A DNA stretch of 64,000 bases. Origin: Catenuloplanes indicus (lineage in GTDB: Bacteria; Actinomycetota; Actinomycetes; Mycobacteriales; Micromonosporaceae). The translations under genes and the position numbers were made by a program. The stretch is from NCBI RefSeq assembly GCF_030813715.1, contig NZ_JAUSUZ010000001.1:2232001-2296000 (forward strand), in the 5' to 3' direction. Under the pieces are notes generated by a model. It was not told the origin of the DNA. It worked only from the letters and a program-made list of their open reading frames with translations, and ran no database searches. Positions 52,424 through 61,490 of this stretch are shown here, piece after piece (position 1 is the first letter of the stretch; the number at the start of each line of letters is the position of its first letter).

Positions 52424-53622
52424 CAGGCCGCCACCGCCCGGCGGGACAGCGCGACCGTGCCGGCCAGCCGGTCGATCAGCGCGGGCACGTCCCACTCCTC
52501 GCGGCGCAGCGCGGCCAGCGTGGTCGCGGGCACCACCACCAGGTCCGGCGGCCCGGTCTCGGCGGCGCGGGCCAGCAGCGACCAGGCCGCGTCCCAGCGT
52601 TCCCGCTCCGGCCGGTCGCGGACCGCGGAGATCACGCCGTCCAGCACGGCCTGGCGCAGGTCCCCGCGCTCCGGCAGCGGCGTGCCCACCGGGTCGGCGA
52701 GCAGCGTCTCCGGGTCGGGCAGGTCGAGCCGGTCCAGGCCGGCCAGCAGCTCCAGGCCGGGCCCGTCGCCGACCGCGCCGCGGACCAGCATCGACAGCAC
52801 CTCCCGGGACGTGCCGGCCGCGGTCCCGAACGCGATCAGCCGCAGCGCCATGTCCCAGCTGCGCGGCGACGGCCAGGCACCGCCGCGGGCCTGGTCCGCG
52901 CCGGGCATGCGGTGCACCAGGCCCGGCCGCGCGGTGAGGAACGTCTGCACGGCCCGCCGCGCGTACGCGACCGCCTCCCGCAGCCGCGCCCGGTCCAGCC
53001 GGGGCAGCACCGCGCGCGGCCACACACCGCCGAGCCCGCGTACCACCACCGCGGCGTCGTGTGTCCACTGCAGATGAACGAACCGGTTCGCCAGCGGCGG
53101 GCTCAGCTCCCAGCCGTCCGCCGCGGAACCGCGCGGGTTGGCCGCCGCCACGATCCGCACGCCGGGCGGCAACGTCAGCGCGCCCACCCGCCGTTCCAGC
53201 ACCAGCCGCAGCAGCGCGGCCTGCACCGCGGGCGGCGCGGTCGACAGTTCGTCCAGGAACAGCAGCCCCCGCCCGGCCGCGGCCAGCCGCACCGCCCAGT
53301 CCGGTGGCGCCATCGGCACGCCGTGCACCGCCGGATCGTCCCCCACCACCGGCAGCCCCGCGAAGTCGGACGGCTCGTGCACGCTCGCGATCACCGTGGT
53401 CAGCGGCAGGCCCAGGTCCGCGGCCAGCTGCGTCAACCCCGCGGTCTTCCCGATCCCCGGCTCGCCCCAGAGCAGCACCGGCAGATCCGCCGCGACCGCC
53501 AGCGCCAGCGCGTCCAGCTGCGCGTCCCGCCGCTCCTCCGTGTCCGTGTCGCCGAGCAGCGACAGCAGTTCCGCCGCCGTGTCCAGCTGATTCCCGTTGC
53601 GCATCCGCGTCATCACCCTCAT
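52423..53622 (-). CDS. MoxR-type AAA ATPase
   Basis: 399 residues: VLLWGEPGIGKTAGL (Walker A), GLLFLDELSTAPPAVQAALLRLVLERRVG (Walker B and helix), VRIVAAANPRGSAADGWELSPPLANRFVHLQW (sensor 1 and Arg finger region), then an extended helical C-terminus. MoxR-family chaperone-like ATPases act with VWA proteins. Three in-frame ATGs (53622, 53613, 53604) compete; GAGGG is too close to the second, so 53622 is kept. Middle gene of an unknown-MoxR-VWA set. Confidence 0.9.
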   Translation of the reverse strand: MRVMTRMRNGNQLDTAAELLSLLGDTDTEERRDAQLDALALAVAADLPVLLWGEPGIGKTAGLTQLAADLGLPLTTVIASVHEPSDFAGLPVVGDDPAVHGVPMAPPDWAVRLAAAGRGLLFLDELSTAPPAVQAALLRLVLERRVGALTLPPGVRIVAAANPRGSAADGWELSPPLANRFVHLQWTHDAAVVVRGLGGVWPRAVLPRLDRARLREAVAYARRAVQTFLTARPGLVHRMPGADQARGGAWPSPRSWDMALRLIAFGTAAGTSREVLSMLVRGAVGDGPGLELLAGLDRLDLPDPETLLADPVGTPLPERGDLRQAVLDGVISAVRDRPERERWDAAWSLLARAAETGPPDLVVVPATTLAALRREEWDVPALIDRLAGTVALSRRAVAA

Positions 53623-53759
53623 CTCTCAAAAGATCAAATTCCGTCGTCGGTACGGCGCGGTAACTCTCGATCCGCCGGACACCCACGATCCGGGGCCGCC
53701 GGGCCGCCGGGCCGCACCCGAGGCGCTGCGCGCCGTTCTTCTCTCGGCACGCCGGCCGG

Positions 53760-55292
53760 TCACCGGCGCCGTCGACGCGGGCGGTGGCGGGACCGGGCCG
53801 GGTCGTCCGCGCGGCGCCAGTCGGAGCGGGGCCGGGTCTGGTGCGTGGGATCGCCGAGGTCGGCCGGGCCGGGGGCGGTGCGGTAGCGGGCGTGGAGCGC
53901 GCGCTGTTCCACGGCCGCGGCGAGTTCGTCCCGCAGCGGTCCGCCGGGCAGCACCGCGGCCGGGCCGAGCAGGTCCTCGATGCCGCGGAGCGCGCCTTCG
54001 GTGTCGCCGTGATCGAGGCGGGCCCGTACGTCGTCGAGGCCCGCCGGGTGCCGGTGCAGTTCGTCGATGACGCGCAGGCAGGGCAGCGGTGTGCCGGTCA
54101 GCGCGGCCAGCGTCTCCTCCCGGCGGAGCTCCACCTCGTCGTGGTCGAGCGGCCGCAGCACGCCGTCCACCAGGCCGACCCGGTGGTCGGCGCCGCGGCA
54201 GCGCACCACCCGTACCCGCGAGGAGTCTGCCGTTGCTCCGCAGACCGGCACGTCGGGGACCCGGCCGGGGACGAGCGCGGCCGCGACCAGCGGATGCAGC
54301 TCCGCCGGGGTGATCAGGTCGGCCCGCAGCAACGCGAGGTCCGGCGGCTCCCAGACCGCGGCGTCCGGAAGTACCGGCAGCCCGCGGCCGTCTCCCTCGG
54401 TCAGCCGCGGTGGCGCACCCGCGGCGAGCTGCAGCACCAGTCGCGCGCGGGCCCCGGCCCGGATCGCGACCGCACCGTCGGCGCCGAGACCCTCGGCCCG
54501 CAGCAGGATCGCGGCCTCCACCGCCCATCGATCGACCGCGCACCCGCGCGCCCGCAGCCGGTCCGGCAGCCCCGGGTCGAACGACTCGATCCCGCCCACG
54601 GCGAGCGGGGCCGGGCCGCCCGGCAGCGCAGCCGCGGTGCGCACGCCGCCGCACAGCGCAGGCCCGCCATCGGCCGCCGCGGGCACACCGCCGACCGCCG
54701 CGATCACGTCGTCCGGCACCACCGCCGTGCCCGCGGGTTCCGCGGTGCGCGAGGCGGCGGGCGGCGGTGGAGTCGCCGGGAGACCGGCGCGGGTGCGCAA
54801 ATCCGGCGCATGCCGGGTGTCCCAGAGATGGCGGTGCAGGTCGAGGCGGAAGCGCCGGTGGGGGTGCGGATGCGGGTGCCGGCCGGTGTGGCCGCCGGGC
54901 CAGACCGCGAGGCTGATCCGCTGCCCGGCGTCCGCCCACGCCGGTGCGGTACGTGCGACCAGCCACACTGGACCGGATGCGGACCGGTAGCGGGCCAGGC
55001 CGATCGTCAGCGCGGGCCGGAGCAGGCCGTCCGGGGCGATCCGGGGCAGGTGCCAGCGGAGCAGGTCGGGGGCGAGATGCCGAAGGTCGGCGCGGATCTC
55101 CGCGGCGAGGTCCGCACCGTGGGCGCGGGTGATCTCGAGGAGGTCGCAGTCGACATCGGCGCGGGCCGCCGCGCAGGCGCCCGCCCAGTCGCCGGCGCGG
55201 CGGCGCGCGCCGGCGGACGTGATCATCGAGGGCGGCACCGCATAGGACCGGATGTGCCGCCAGAGGTCCGTGTTCACCCCGTGGGAGCGCAT
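53760..55292 (-). CDS. Hypothetical protein associated with the MoxR/VWA pair
   Basis: 510 residues, no signal peptide or membrane span. Begins MRSHGVNTDLWRHIRSYAVPPSMITSAGARRRAGDWAGAC, AARADVDCDLLEITRAHGADLAAEIRADL; a His-rich turn GRHPHPHPHRRFRLDLHRHLWD follows at ~135-155, and a long Ala/Gly/Asp-rich domain. The first ~60 residues look like a helical substrate- or partner-binding unit. I recognise no family. Same strand as MoxR, 137 bp upstream, and likely the first gene of the operon, so it may be the substrate or adaptor. Coding is supported by length and codon pattern; the opposite-strand frame of similar length looks like a shadow. Confidence 0.65.
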   Translation of the reverse strand: MRSHGVNTDLWRHIRSYAVPPSMITSAGARRRAGDWAGACAAARADVDCDLLEITRAHGADLAAEIRADLRHLAPDLLRWHLPRIAPDGLLRPALTIGLARYRSASGPVWLVARTAPAWADAGQRISLAVWPGGHTGRHPHPHPHRRFRLDLHRHLWDTRHAPDLRTRAGLPATPPPPAASRTAEPAGTAVVPDDVIAAVGGVPAAADGGPALCGGVRTAAALPGGPAPLAVGGIESFDPGLPDRLRARGCAVDRWAVEAAILLRAEGLGADGAVAIRAGARARLVLQLAAGAPPRLTEGDGRGLPVLPDAAVWEPPDLALLRADLITPAELHPLVAAALVPGRVPDVPVCGATADSSRVRVVRCRGADHRVGLVDGVLRPLDHDEVELRREETLAALTGTPLPCLRVIDELHRHPAGLDDVRARLDHGDTEGALRGIEDLLGPAAVLPGGPLRDELAAAVEQRALHARYRTAPGPADLGDPTHQTRPRSDWRRADDPARSRHRPRRRRR

Positions 55293-55409
55293 CAGCGCTC
55301 ACCTTCGGTGAAACGGGCCCCCAATCTGCGAAGAGTAGAGGTCTTCATCGCCGCGAACGCTATCAGCGCCCGCAAGCGGTTTTCCGGCCGGCCACCACAC
55401 CCGCCCATA

Positions 55410-55460
55410 TACCTCGACCGCCTAAGTACCCCGACCGTCTAAGTACCTTGACTGTCACAG
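55410..55460 (+). promoter_or_regulatory. Three 17-bp direct repeats overlapping the PadR promoter
   Basis: TACCTCGACCGCCTAAG, TACCCCGACCGTCTAAG and TACCTTGACTGTCACAG are contiguous, and a fourth TAC follows. The third overlaps the -35 hexamer. Candidate array for a regulator, plausibly PadR itself. Confidence 0.6.
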
Positions 55461-55476
55461 TACATCGCCATACATT
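55448..55476 (+). promoter_or_regulatory. Sigma-70-type promoter of the PadR-pentapeptide-ABC operon
   Basis: TTGACT (55448-55453), 17-bp spacer, TACATT (55471-55476). The start codon ATG begins at 55483, seven bases past the -10 box, where transcription would start. No Shine-Dalgarno precedes it. Confidence 0.7.
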
Positions 55477-55482
55477 GGTCTC

Positions 55483-55812
55483 ATGAGCACGAGCAAGGTC
55501 ACCTCCGATCTGCTGCGTGGCAACACGGACACGATGATCTTGAAGCTGCTGACCGAGTCGGATCGGTACGGCTACGAGATCGTCAAGGTCATCGCGGAGC
55601 GCTCGCAGGGTGAGTACCAGCTGAAGGAAGCCACGATGTACTCGAGCGTCCGGCGGCTCGAGGCGGACGGCGACATCACGTGGTACTGGGGCGACGAGTC
55701 GCAGGGCGGCCGCCGCAAGTACTTCCGGATCACCGACAAGGGGCGCGAGACCTACGCCCGCAACAAAGCCAACTGGGAGTACGCGAAGCGCGTGCTCGAC
55801 ACCCTGATGTGA
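55483..55812 (+). CDS. PadR-family transcriptional regulator
   Basis: 109 residues: DLLRGNTDTMILKLLTESDRYGYEIVKVIAERSQGEYQLKEATMYSSVRRLEADGDITWYWG, GGRRKYFRITDKGRETY. Classic PadR winged helix with a short dimerisation helix. First gene of a four-gene operon (14 bp to the next), probably repressing it. The transcript appears leaderless. Confidence 0.93.
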   Translation: MSTSKVTSDLLRGNTDTMILKLLTESDRYGYEIVKVIAERSQGEYQLKEATMYSSVRRLEADGDITWYWGDESQGGRRKYFRITDKGRETYARNKANWEYAKRVLDTLM

Positions 55813-55826
55813 GGCGACGACCACCG

Positions 55827-56684
55827 ATGACAGACAAGATCGACGAGTACGTGAACGGCGTCTTCGCGCCGTACCAGGGTGCGAAGAGCGTCGACGAACT
55901 GAAGCACGACCTCCTCGCCGACCTGCACGAACGATTCCGTGAACTGCGCGCCGAGGGACACGGCGAGGCCGCCGCGCTGGCGCTGACCATCGACAGCATC
56001 GGCGACATCGAGCAGACCGTCCGTGAGGTGTCCAACCTGTCCCGGGTGCTCGAACGGCAGACCGTGACCCGCTTCGACGGCACCGACTCGGCCGGCGGCG
56101 ACTTCTCCGGTGTCACCACCCGCAACGGCCGGTTCGACGGCAGCGCGCTGCGCGGCGCCGACTTCTCCCGCGCCGACCTGACCGGCAGCACGTTCCGGGG
56201 CAGCGACGTGGCGGAGGCGAACTTCGACGGTGCGAACCTGACCGACGTCACCATGACGGCCAGCGAGTTCAGCCGGGCCACGTTCCGCGGCGCGATCCTG
56301 GTACGCACCGATTTCAGCACGTCCGGCCTCAACGACATCGTGATCGCGGACAGCGCGCTGACCGACGTCAAGTTCCGGTCGACGGACGTGCGGCGCGTCG
56401 TCTTCCAGCGCTGCACGTTCACCGGCGTCGACTTCACCTATTCCGACCTGCGCCGGCTGAACTTCGACGGCGCGGCGCTGACCAGCGTCCGATTCGACCG
56501 GGCCGGGCTGGAGGGCGCCACCTTCCGCGGCGCGATCCTGCGCGACGTCTCGTTCCGGGCCTGGTCCCGCAAGTACCGCAACGCGCTGCGCACCGTGGAC
56601 TTCACCGGCGCGCGGATGGACAAGCTCACCTTCGCCGGTCTCAAGGGCTACGGTTTCGAGCCCGCCGGCGTGATCGTCGAGTAG
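55827..56684 (+). CDS. Pentapeptide-repeat protein with permease-prefix domain
   Basis: 285 residues. The first ~75 (MTDKIDEYVNGVFAPYQGAKSVDELKHDLLADLHERFRELRAEGHGEAAALALTIDSIGDIEQTV) form the permease-prefix-type helical domain; from ~90, A(D/N)LxX pentapeptides run for ~170 residues (LRGADFSRADLTGSTFRGSDVAEANFDGANLTDVTM, LRRLNFDGAALTSVRF), giving a right-handed quadrilateral beta-helix. No membrane span. It sits between a PadR gene and an ABC exporter; pentapeptide proteins can shield gyrase, but a role with the exporter is only inferred. Confidence 0.85.
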   Translation: MTDKIDEYVNGVFAPYQGAKSVDELKHDLLADLHERFRELRAEGHGEAAALALTIDSIGDIEQTVREVSNLSRVLERQTVTRFDGTDSAGGDFSGVTTRNGRFDGSALRGADFSRADLTGSTFRGSDVAEANFDGANLTDVTMTASEFSRATFRGAILVRTDFSTSGLNDIVIADSALTDVKFRSTDVRRVVFQRCTFTGVDFTYSDLRRLNFDGAALTSVRFDRAGLEGATFRGAILRDVSFRAWSRKYRNALRTVDFTGARMDKLTFAGLKGYGFEPAGVIVE

Positions 56685-56692
56685 GGGCGACC

Positions 56693-57445
56693 ATGATTCG
56701 AGTCAGCGGACTGCACAAGTCCTACGGGCCACTGGACGTGCTCCGGGGCGTCGACCTGGAGGTGGCGCGGGGCAGCGTCTTCGCGCTCCTCGGCTCCAAC
56801 GGCGCCGGCAAGACCACGATCGTCCGGATCCTCGCCACGCTGCTGAGGCCGGACGCCGGTACCGCGACCGTCAACGGGTTCGACGTCGTCGCGCAGCCGG
56901 CCCGGGTACGCGAGTCGATCAGCCTGACCGGCCAGTTCGCCGCGGTCGACGAGATCCTGACCGGCCGGGAGAACCTGGTGATGATCGCCAGGCTGCGGCG
57001 GGTGGCCGCGCCGCGGAAGGTCGCCGACGACCTGCTGGCCCGGTTCAGCCTGACCGACGCGGGCGGGCGGCCGGTCGGCACGTATTCCGGCGGCATGCGG
57101 CGCCGGCTGGACATCGCGATGAGCCTGATCGGGGACCCACCGGTCATCTTCCTGGACGAGCCGACCACCGGCCTGGACCCGGAGGCCCGGATCGAGGTGT
57201 GGGACGAGATCCAGAAGCTGGCCGGCGTCGGCACCACGGTCTTCCTCACCACGCAGTACCTGGAGGAGGCGGAGCGGCTGGCCGACCGGATCGCGATCCT
57301 GCACCGGGGCACGATCGTGGTCGACGGCACGCTGGCCGCGCTGCGCGAGCTGCTCCCACCGGCCACCACCGAGCTGGTGGAACGCCAGCCCTCGCTCGAG
57401 GAGATCTTCCTGTCCGTCGTCGGCAGCGCGAAGGAGCGGTCATGA
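56693..57445 (+). CDS. ABC transporter ATPase (DrrA/CcmA-type)
   Basis: 250 residues: VFALLGSNGAGKTTIVRIL (Walker A), TYSGGMRRRLDIAMSLI (signature), PPVIFLDEPTTGLDPEARIEVWDEI (Walker B, D loop), TTQYLEEAERLADRI (H loop). Daunorubicin-type exporter ATPase. ATG 56693 is 8 bp after the previous stop; its TGA overlaps the permease ATG. Provides energy for the permease that follows. Confidence 0.94.
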   Translation: MIRVSGLHKSYGPLDVLRGVDLEVARGSVFALLGSNGAGKTTIVRILATLLRPDAGTATVNGFDVVAQPARVRESISLTGQFAAVDEILTGRENLVMIARLRRVAAPRKVADDLLARFSLTDAGGRPVGTYSGGMRRRLDIAMSLIGDPPVIFLDEPTTGLDPEARIEVWDEIQKLAGVGTTVFLTTQYLEEAERLADRIAILHRGTIVVDGTLAALRELLPPATTELVERQPSLEEIFLSVVGSAKERS

Positions 57446-58203
57446 CCACACACGTCCTCGGTGACACCTCGGTGCTGCTCGGCCGCTCGATGCGGCACAT
57501 CACCCGCAGCCTGGACACGATCATCACGGTCACCGTCATGCCGATCGCGTTCCTGCTGCTGTTCCGCTACGTCTTCGGCGGCGCGATCCAGACCGGTACG
57601 GACAACTACGTCAACTACCTGATGCCCGGCATCCTGCTGATCGCGATCGCCAGCGGCATCTCGTACACCGGGTTCCGGCTCTTCAACGACATGCGCAGCG
57701 GGATCTTCGAGCGGTTCCACTCGATGCCGATCGCCCGGTCCGCCGCGCTCTGGGGGCACGTGCTGACGTCGCTGGTCTCGAACGGCATCTCGGTGGCCGT
57801 GATCCTGCTCGCCGGGCTGGTGATCGGCTTCCGGTCCTCCGCCGGGGTGCTCGCCTGGCTCGCCGTGGTGGGCATCCTGGCGCTGTTCACGCTGGCGCTG
57901 ACCTGGATCGCGGTGATCGCCGGGCTGTCCGCGTCCACGGTGGACGGTGCGAGCGCGTTCTCGTACCCGATCGTCTTTCTGCCGTTCGTCAGCTCCGCGT
58001 TCGTACCGACCGGCACGATGCCCGGCCCGGTCCGCGCGTTCGCCGAGCACCAGCCGGTCACCGCGATCGTGGACACGATCCGCGCGCTGCTGAACCGGCA
58101 GCCGGCCGGCGACGACATCTGGGCCGCGCTGGCCTGGTGCGCCGGCATCACGCTGGTCGCCTACCTGGCCGCGACCCTGGTGTACCGCAGGAAGATCGGT
58201 TGA
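57442..58203 (+). CDS. ABC transporter permease (DrrB-type)
   Basis: 253 residues with six spans: ITVTVMPIAFLLLFRYVFGGAI, YLMPGILLIAIASGISYTGFRLFNDMRSGIFERFHSMPI (the family's ABC-2 signature), LALFTLALTWIAVIAGLSA, FSYPIVFLPFVSSAFVPTGTMPG. ATG 57442 overlaps the ATPase stop (ATGA). With the ATPase it should export a drug-like or lipid substrate. Followed by a clear hairpin. Confidence 0.93.
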   Translation: MTTHVLGDTSVLLGRSMRHITRSLDTIITVTVMPIAFLLLFRYVFGGAIQTGTDNYVNYLMPGILLIAIASGISYTGFRLFNDMRSGIFERFHSMPIARSAALWGHVLTSLVSNGISVAVILLAGLVIGFRSSAGVLAWLAVVGILALFTLALTWIAVIAGLSASTVDGASAFSYPIVFLPFVSSAFVPTGTMPGPVRAFAEHQPVTAIVDTIRALLNRQPAGDDIWAALAWCAGITLVAYLAATLVYRRKIG

Positions 58204-58207
58204 CGGC

Positions 58208-58237
58208 CCGCGCGGGGATCATCCGATCCCCGCGCGG
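58208..58237 (+). terminator. Operon terminator after the ABC permease
   Basis: Perfect 12-bp stem (58208-58219 with 58226-58237), loop CATCCG, four bases after the stop. Confidence 0.7.
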
Positions 58238-58318
58238 TCCACGCCGACCGGCCGGCAGCGGCGGGCCCGGGAACGGGCGCATGCGCGACGCGGGGCCGCT
58301 CCGGATGGTCCGGGGAGG

Positions 58319-59200
58319 TCAGCCGGGACGGCCTCCGGAAAGAGCGTCCTCCCGCCGTGCCGTGACGCCGCGCAGGTGGCCGGCTGCCAGGGTCGCCGCC
58401 AGCGCGTCCGGGGCGGAGAGGAACGGGGAGTGCGAGGTCTCCAGCTCCACGACGGTCGTCGGGCGGGCGGAGATCGCGTCGATCTCCCGGACGAAGCGGC
58501 GCTGGAGCGCGACCGGGACCGCGCGGTCCTCGGTGCAGATCACGTAGGTGTGCGGCACCCGGCCGTACCGTGCCGGTGTCACCTGGAACGTCTCGGCCGG
58601 GATGCCGAAGCTGCCGTCCGTGCTGAGCAGCGCGATCGCCGCGTCCGCGGTCGCGGTGTCCACGTCGTGGTAGAAGCAGTCGCGGATCGCGGCACGCCGG
58701 GCCGGGTCGGCCGGGTCGATGCGCAGCGCGCCGGTGGCCACCGGGTCCGCGCACAGCAGCCCGCCGACCTGCTCGCCCGCGTTCTCCGGCAGGCCGATGC
58801 CGGCCACGCCGGGCAGTCCCGCGACCGGCGCGAACGCGGTCACGTAGACCAGTTCGGCGAACAGTTCCGGCGCCAGCTCGGCCGCGCGGGTGGCGACGAT
58901 GCCGCCCATGCTGTGCGCGGCCACCACGGCCGGGCGCCGGAGTTCCCGCAGCTGGGCGATCAGGCGGTGCGCGGCGGACGTGGCGGTGACGTCCGCGACC
59001 GGCGACGGTGCGACGGCGAACGCGGCCGGGTCGAACGGACGTGCCCAGCGCGCCTCCGGCGACCGGCTCCGCAACCCGAAACCATCAAGATCAACGGCCA
59101 GCGAGGGTACGCCGAGGCGGGCCAGCCGCTCCGCGACGGCACTCCAGGCCCAGGGGCCGTGCCAGAAACCGTGGACGAGAACGATCGGAGTGTTGTTCAC
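58319..59200 (-). CDS. Alpha/beta hydrolase
   Basis: 293 residues: IVLVHGFWHGPWAWSAVAERLARLG (oxyanion HGFW), AHSMGGIVATRAAE with Ser in the nucleophile elbow, VPHTYVICTEDRAVP (acid region), and the His in LETSHSPFLSAP. Resembles esterases of the SABP2/AB hydrolase_6 type. Start ATG 59200. Substrate unknown. Confidence 0.9.
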   Translation of the reverse strand: MNNTPIVLVHGFWHGPWAWSAVAERLARLGVPSLAVDLDGFGLRSRSPEARWARPFDPAAFAVAPSPVADVTATSAAHRLIAQLRELRRPAVVAAHSMGGIVATRAAELAPELFAELVYVTAFAPVAGLPGVAGIGLPENAGEQVGGLLCADPVATGALRIDPADPARRAAIRDCFYHDVDTATADAAIALLSTDGSFGIPAETFQVTPARYGRVPHTYVICTEDRAVPVALQRRFVREIDAISARPTTVVELETSHSPFLSAPDALAATLAAGHLRGVTARREDALSGGRPG

Positions 59201-59239
59201 GCGGCCACGCTAGGGACGGCCGCGCGCGGTAACCACGCA

Positions 59240-59935
59240 CTACCGGGACGGGGCTAACGCCGCCAGCCGGGCGTCCGTGCCGGTGCCGGGGACCGGGTGC
59301 AGCAGGAGCAGCCGCTGGCTGGAGTGCGGGCTGGTCACCACGACGCATCGCAGGTGCAGGCCGTCCATGTGCTTGTCGGAGCAGTGCAGCGCGGACACGT
59401 CGTGCTCGTCCCACATCCGGGTGAACTCCGTGCTGGCCGCGCGCAGGTCGTGGACCAGCGCGACCGCGGTCTCGTCGTGCCCGCGGCGTGCCGCCACGGC
59501 GCGCAGGTCCGTCACGTACGCCCGCGCGGTCCCGGCGTGGTCCTCGCCCGGCTCCAGCAGCTCCCGCCAGGCGGGCGAGGTGAACCAGCGCCAGACCAGG
59601 TTGCCGTCCCAGCCGGGCAGGCCGGTGAACGGGCCGAACAGCGCGACGTTCAACGGGTTCTGCGCGAGGACGGTGCCGAGGTCGTCGGCGAGGTAGCCGG
59701 GCGTGAGCGCGTTCGCGTGCAGCAGCGACAGCAGCCCGGGGTCCGGCGTCCCGTCCGCGCCCGGGCTGCCCGGCGCGGCCTGGCCGGCCAGCCGGAACAG
59801 GTGCTCGCGCCGTTCGCCGGTGAGCCGCAGCGCACCGGCGATCGCGGTCAGCGTAGCGGCCGACGGGTGCGGGCCGCGACCCTGTTCCAGCCGCTCGTAG
59901 TAGGTGACGGACAGGTGCGCGAGCGCGGCAAGGGC
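59240..59935 (-). pseudogene. HTH/MmyB-type regulator, 5' end lost
   Basis: Minus strand reads VALAALAHLSVTYYERLEQGRGPHPSAATLTAIAGAL, the second half of an XRE helix-turn-helix, then LLSLLHANALTPGYLADDLGTVLAQNPLNVALFGPF and the MmyB-like ligand domain up to LLLLHPVPGTGTDARLAALAPSR. The first ~25-30 residues, with HTH helix 1 and the start codon, are replaced at about 59930 by antisense of a flavoprotein gene. A long open frame beyond is antisense noise. Likely non-functional unless a cryptic start is used. Confidence 0.7.
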
Positions 59936-60735
59936 AACTTCGGCGTGGTGACCGCGGTGGAGATCGCGCTGTTCCCGGTCGCGCGCTTCTACGGCGGTGC
60001 GGCGTTCGCGGCCGGTGCGGACGCGCCCGCGCTGCTGCACGCGTGGCGCACGTGGGCGCCGGCGCTGCCGGAGTCCGCCACCACGTCCGTGGCCGTGCAG
60101 CGGCTGCCGCCGGACCCGGCGCTGCCCGAGCCGTTGCGCGGCGCGTTCGTGGTGGCGCTGCGCTTCGCGCACGTCGGCGACCCGGCCGACGGCGAGGCGC
60201 TGTTCGCGCCGATCCGCGGCACCGTGCCGCTGCTGGCCGACGACGTGCGCGACCGGCCGTACGCGGAGGCCGGCCTGATCCACGGTGATCCGCCCGGCCC
60301 GCTGCCGTACGCGACCGCACGACCGGCCTGCGCGAACTCCCGGCCGAGGCGGTCGACGCGCTGCTCGCGCTGGCCACCCCGGGCACGGACTGCCCGCTGG
60401 TCAGCGTGGAGCTGCGTGCACTCGGCGGCGCGCTCGACCGGCAGCCGGAGCCGCCGAACGCGGTCGCCACCCGCGGCATGCCGTTCGTGCTGTTCGGGTT
60501 CGGCGCCGGTGGCCCGGAGGCGCTGCCGGAGCTGCGCGGCTACCTGGCCCGGGTGATGGACTCGGTGGCGCCGTGGGCGCACGACCGCCAGATGGTCAAC
60601 TTCATGTCCGCATCGGACGAGAACGACGTGCGCGGTGCGTACGGCGACGAGATCTTCGACCGTCTGGTCAAGATCAAGCAGGTGTACGACCCGCAGAATC
60701 TTTTCCGGGCGAATCACAACATTCCGCCGACGTAA
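59926..60735 (+). pseudogene. FAD-linked oxidase (BBE domain) relic, 5' end lost and frameshifted
   Basis: Begins in mid-domain with GKGNFGVVTAVEIALFPVARFYGG, a stretch that in full-length berberine-bridge-type oxidases lies after the FAD-binding region, so that N-terminal part is missing. The frame runs to PPGPLPYATAR, shifts near 60310, and continues TTGLRELPAEAVDALLALATPG, FVLFGFGAGGPEALP, then the C-terminal BBE end YGDEIFDRLVKIKQVYDPQNLFRANHNIPP. Head-to-head with the truncated HTH regulator on the other strand. Confidence 0.78.
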
Positions 60736-60856
60736 AGAGGGCCGGACGGGTGAAGCTACCGGACACAACGTACTAGTTTGGCCGATTTTGCGAATTTGAT
60801 GGCTGAAGGCGGGGTAGACCGGACGTGATCGTCCGTGTCCCACGTCAGGAGTTGTC

Positions 60857-61330
60857 ATGATCCGCCACCTCGCGACCGCCGCACTCGCCGCGGCCGCCAC
60901 GGTTGCACTGCTGCCCGGCACCGCCACCGCCGCGTCCGCCGCGTTCACCCAGCCCGGCGGGCGGCCGGGCGTGGCTCCGGCCGCGGTGCGCCCGGCGCCG
61001 GCCGCCGCGCCGTTCGCCCGGCTCACGCTGAAGGTCACCGGTGACCCGGCGACCGGCCGCGCCGCCACCACGCTCACGCTGACCTGCGGCCCGGTCGGCG
61101 GCACCCACCCGGCCGCGCCCGAGGTGTGCGCCGCGCTGAAGAAGACCGGCGGGAACGTGTTCGGCCTGCCGCCGCGCGACGGCGTGCTGTGCACCGCCGA
61201 CTACCGCCCGGTCACCGCGTCCGCCACCGGCCACTGGGGCCAGCGGCCGGTCAACGACCGGCGCACGTTCGGCAACGCCTGCCAGCTCGGCATCCAGGCC
61301 GGCACGGTCTTCACGCCCACCCGCGGCTGA
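60857..61330 (+). CDS. Secreted subtilisin-inhibitor-like (SSI) protein
   Basis: 157 residues. Signal peptide 1-27 (GTATAASA). The mature part has FARLTLKVTGDPATGRAATTLTLTCGPVGGTHP, AAPEVCAALKK, CTADYRPVTASATGHWGQRPVNDRRTFGNACQL, with the four Cys and the TFxNxC segment of SSI-family serine-protease inhibitors. ATG 60857 follows AGGAGTTGTC. SSI proteins inhibit extracellular subtilisins and set the timing of mycelial proteolysis; the S8 protease at 18737 is one possible target class. Reactive-site residue not verified. Confidence 0.88.
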   Translation: MIRHLATAALAAAATVALLPGTATAASAAFTQPGGRPGVAPAAVRPAPAAAPFARLTLKVTGDPATGRAATTLTLTCGPVGGTHPAAPEVCAALKKTGGNVFGLPPRDGVLCTADYRPVTASATGHWGQRPVNDRRTFGNACQLGIQAGTVFTPTRG

Positions 61331-61490
61331 CCGCCGGCACCGCCGCGGCCCGCGCACACGGCCGGCCGGCGGCACCGCCGGCACTGGCGGCCCCGCGCGC
61401 GGCCGACCGCCGGCACTGGCGGCCCCACGCGCAGCCGGTCGGCCCATGCGCAGCCGGCCGGCCCATGCGCAGCCGGCCGGCGCTGCGAAA

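Noticed and set aside
53784-55442. 552-residue plus-strand frame opposite the MoxR-linked protein
   Set aside because: Arg/Gln/Val-rich antisense text with no ribosome site; the minus frame fits the operon direction.
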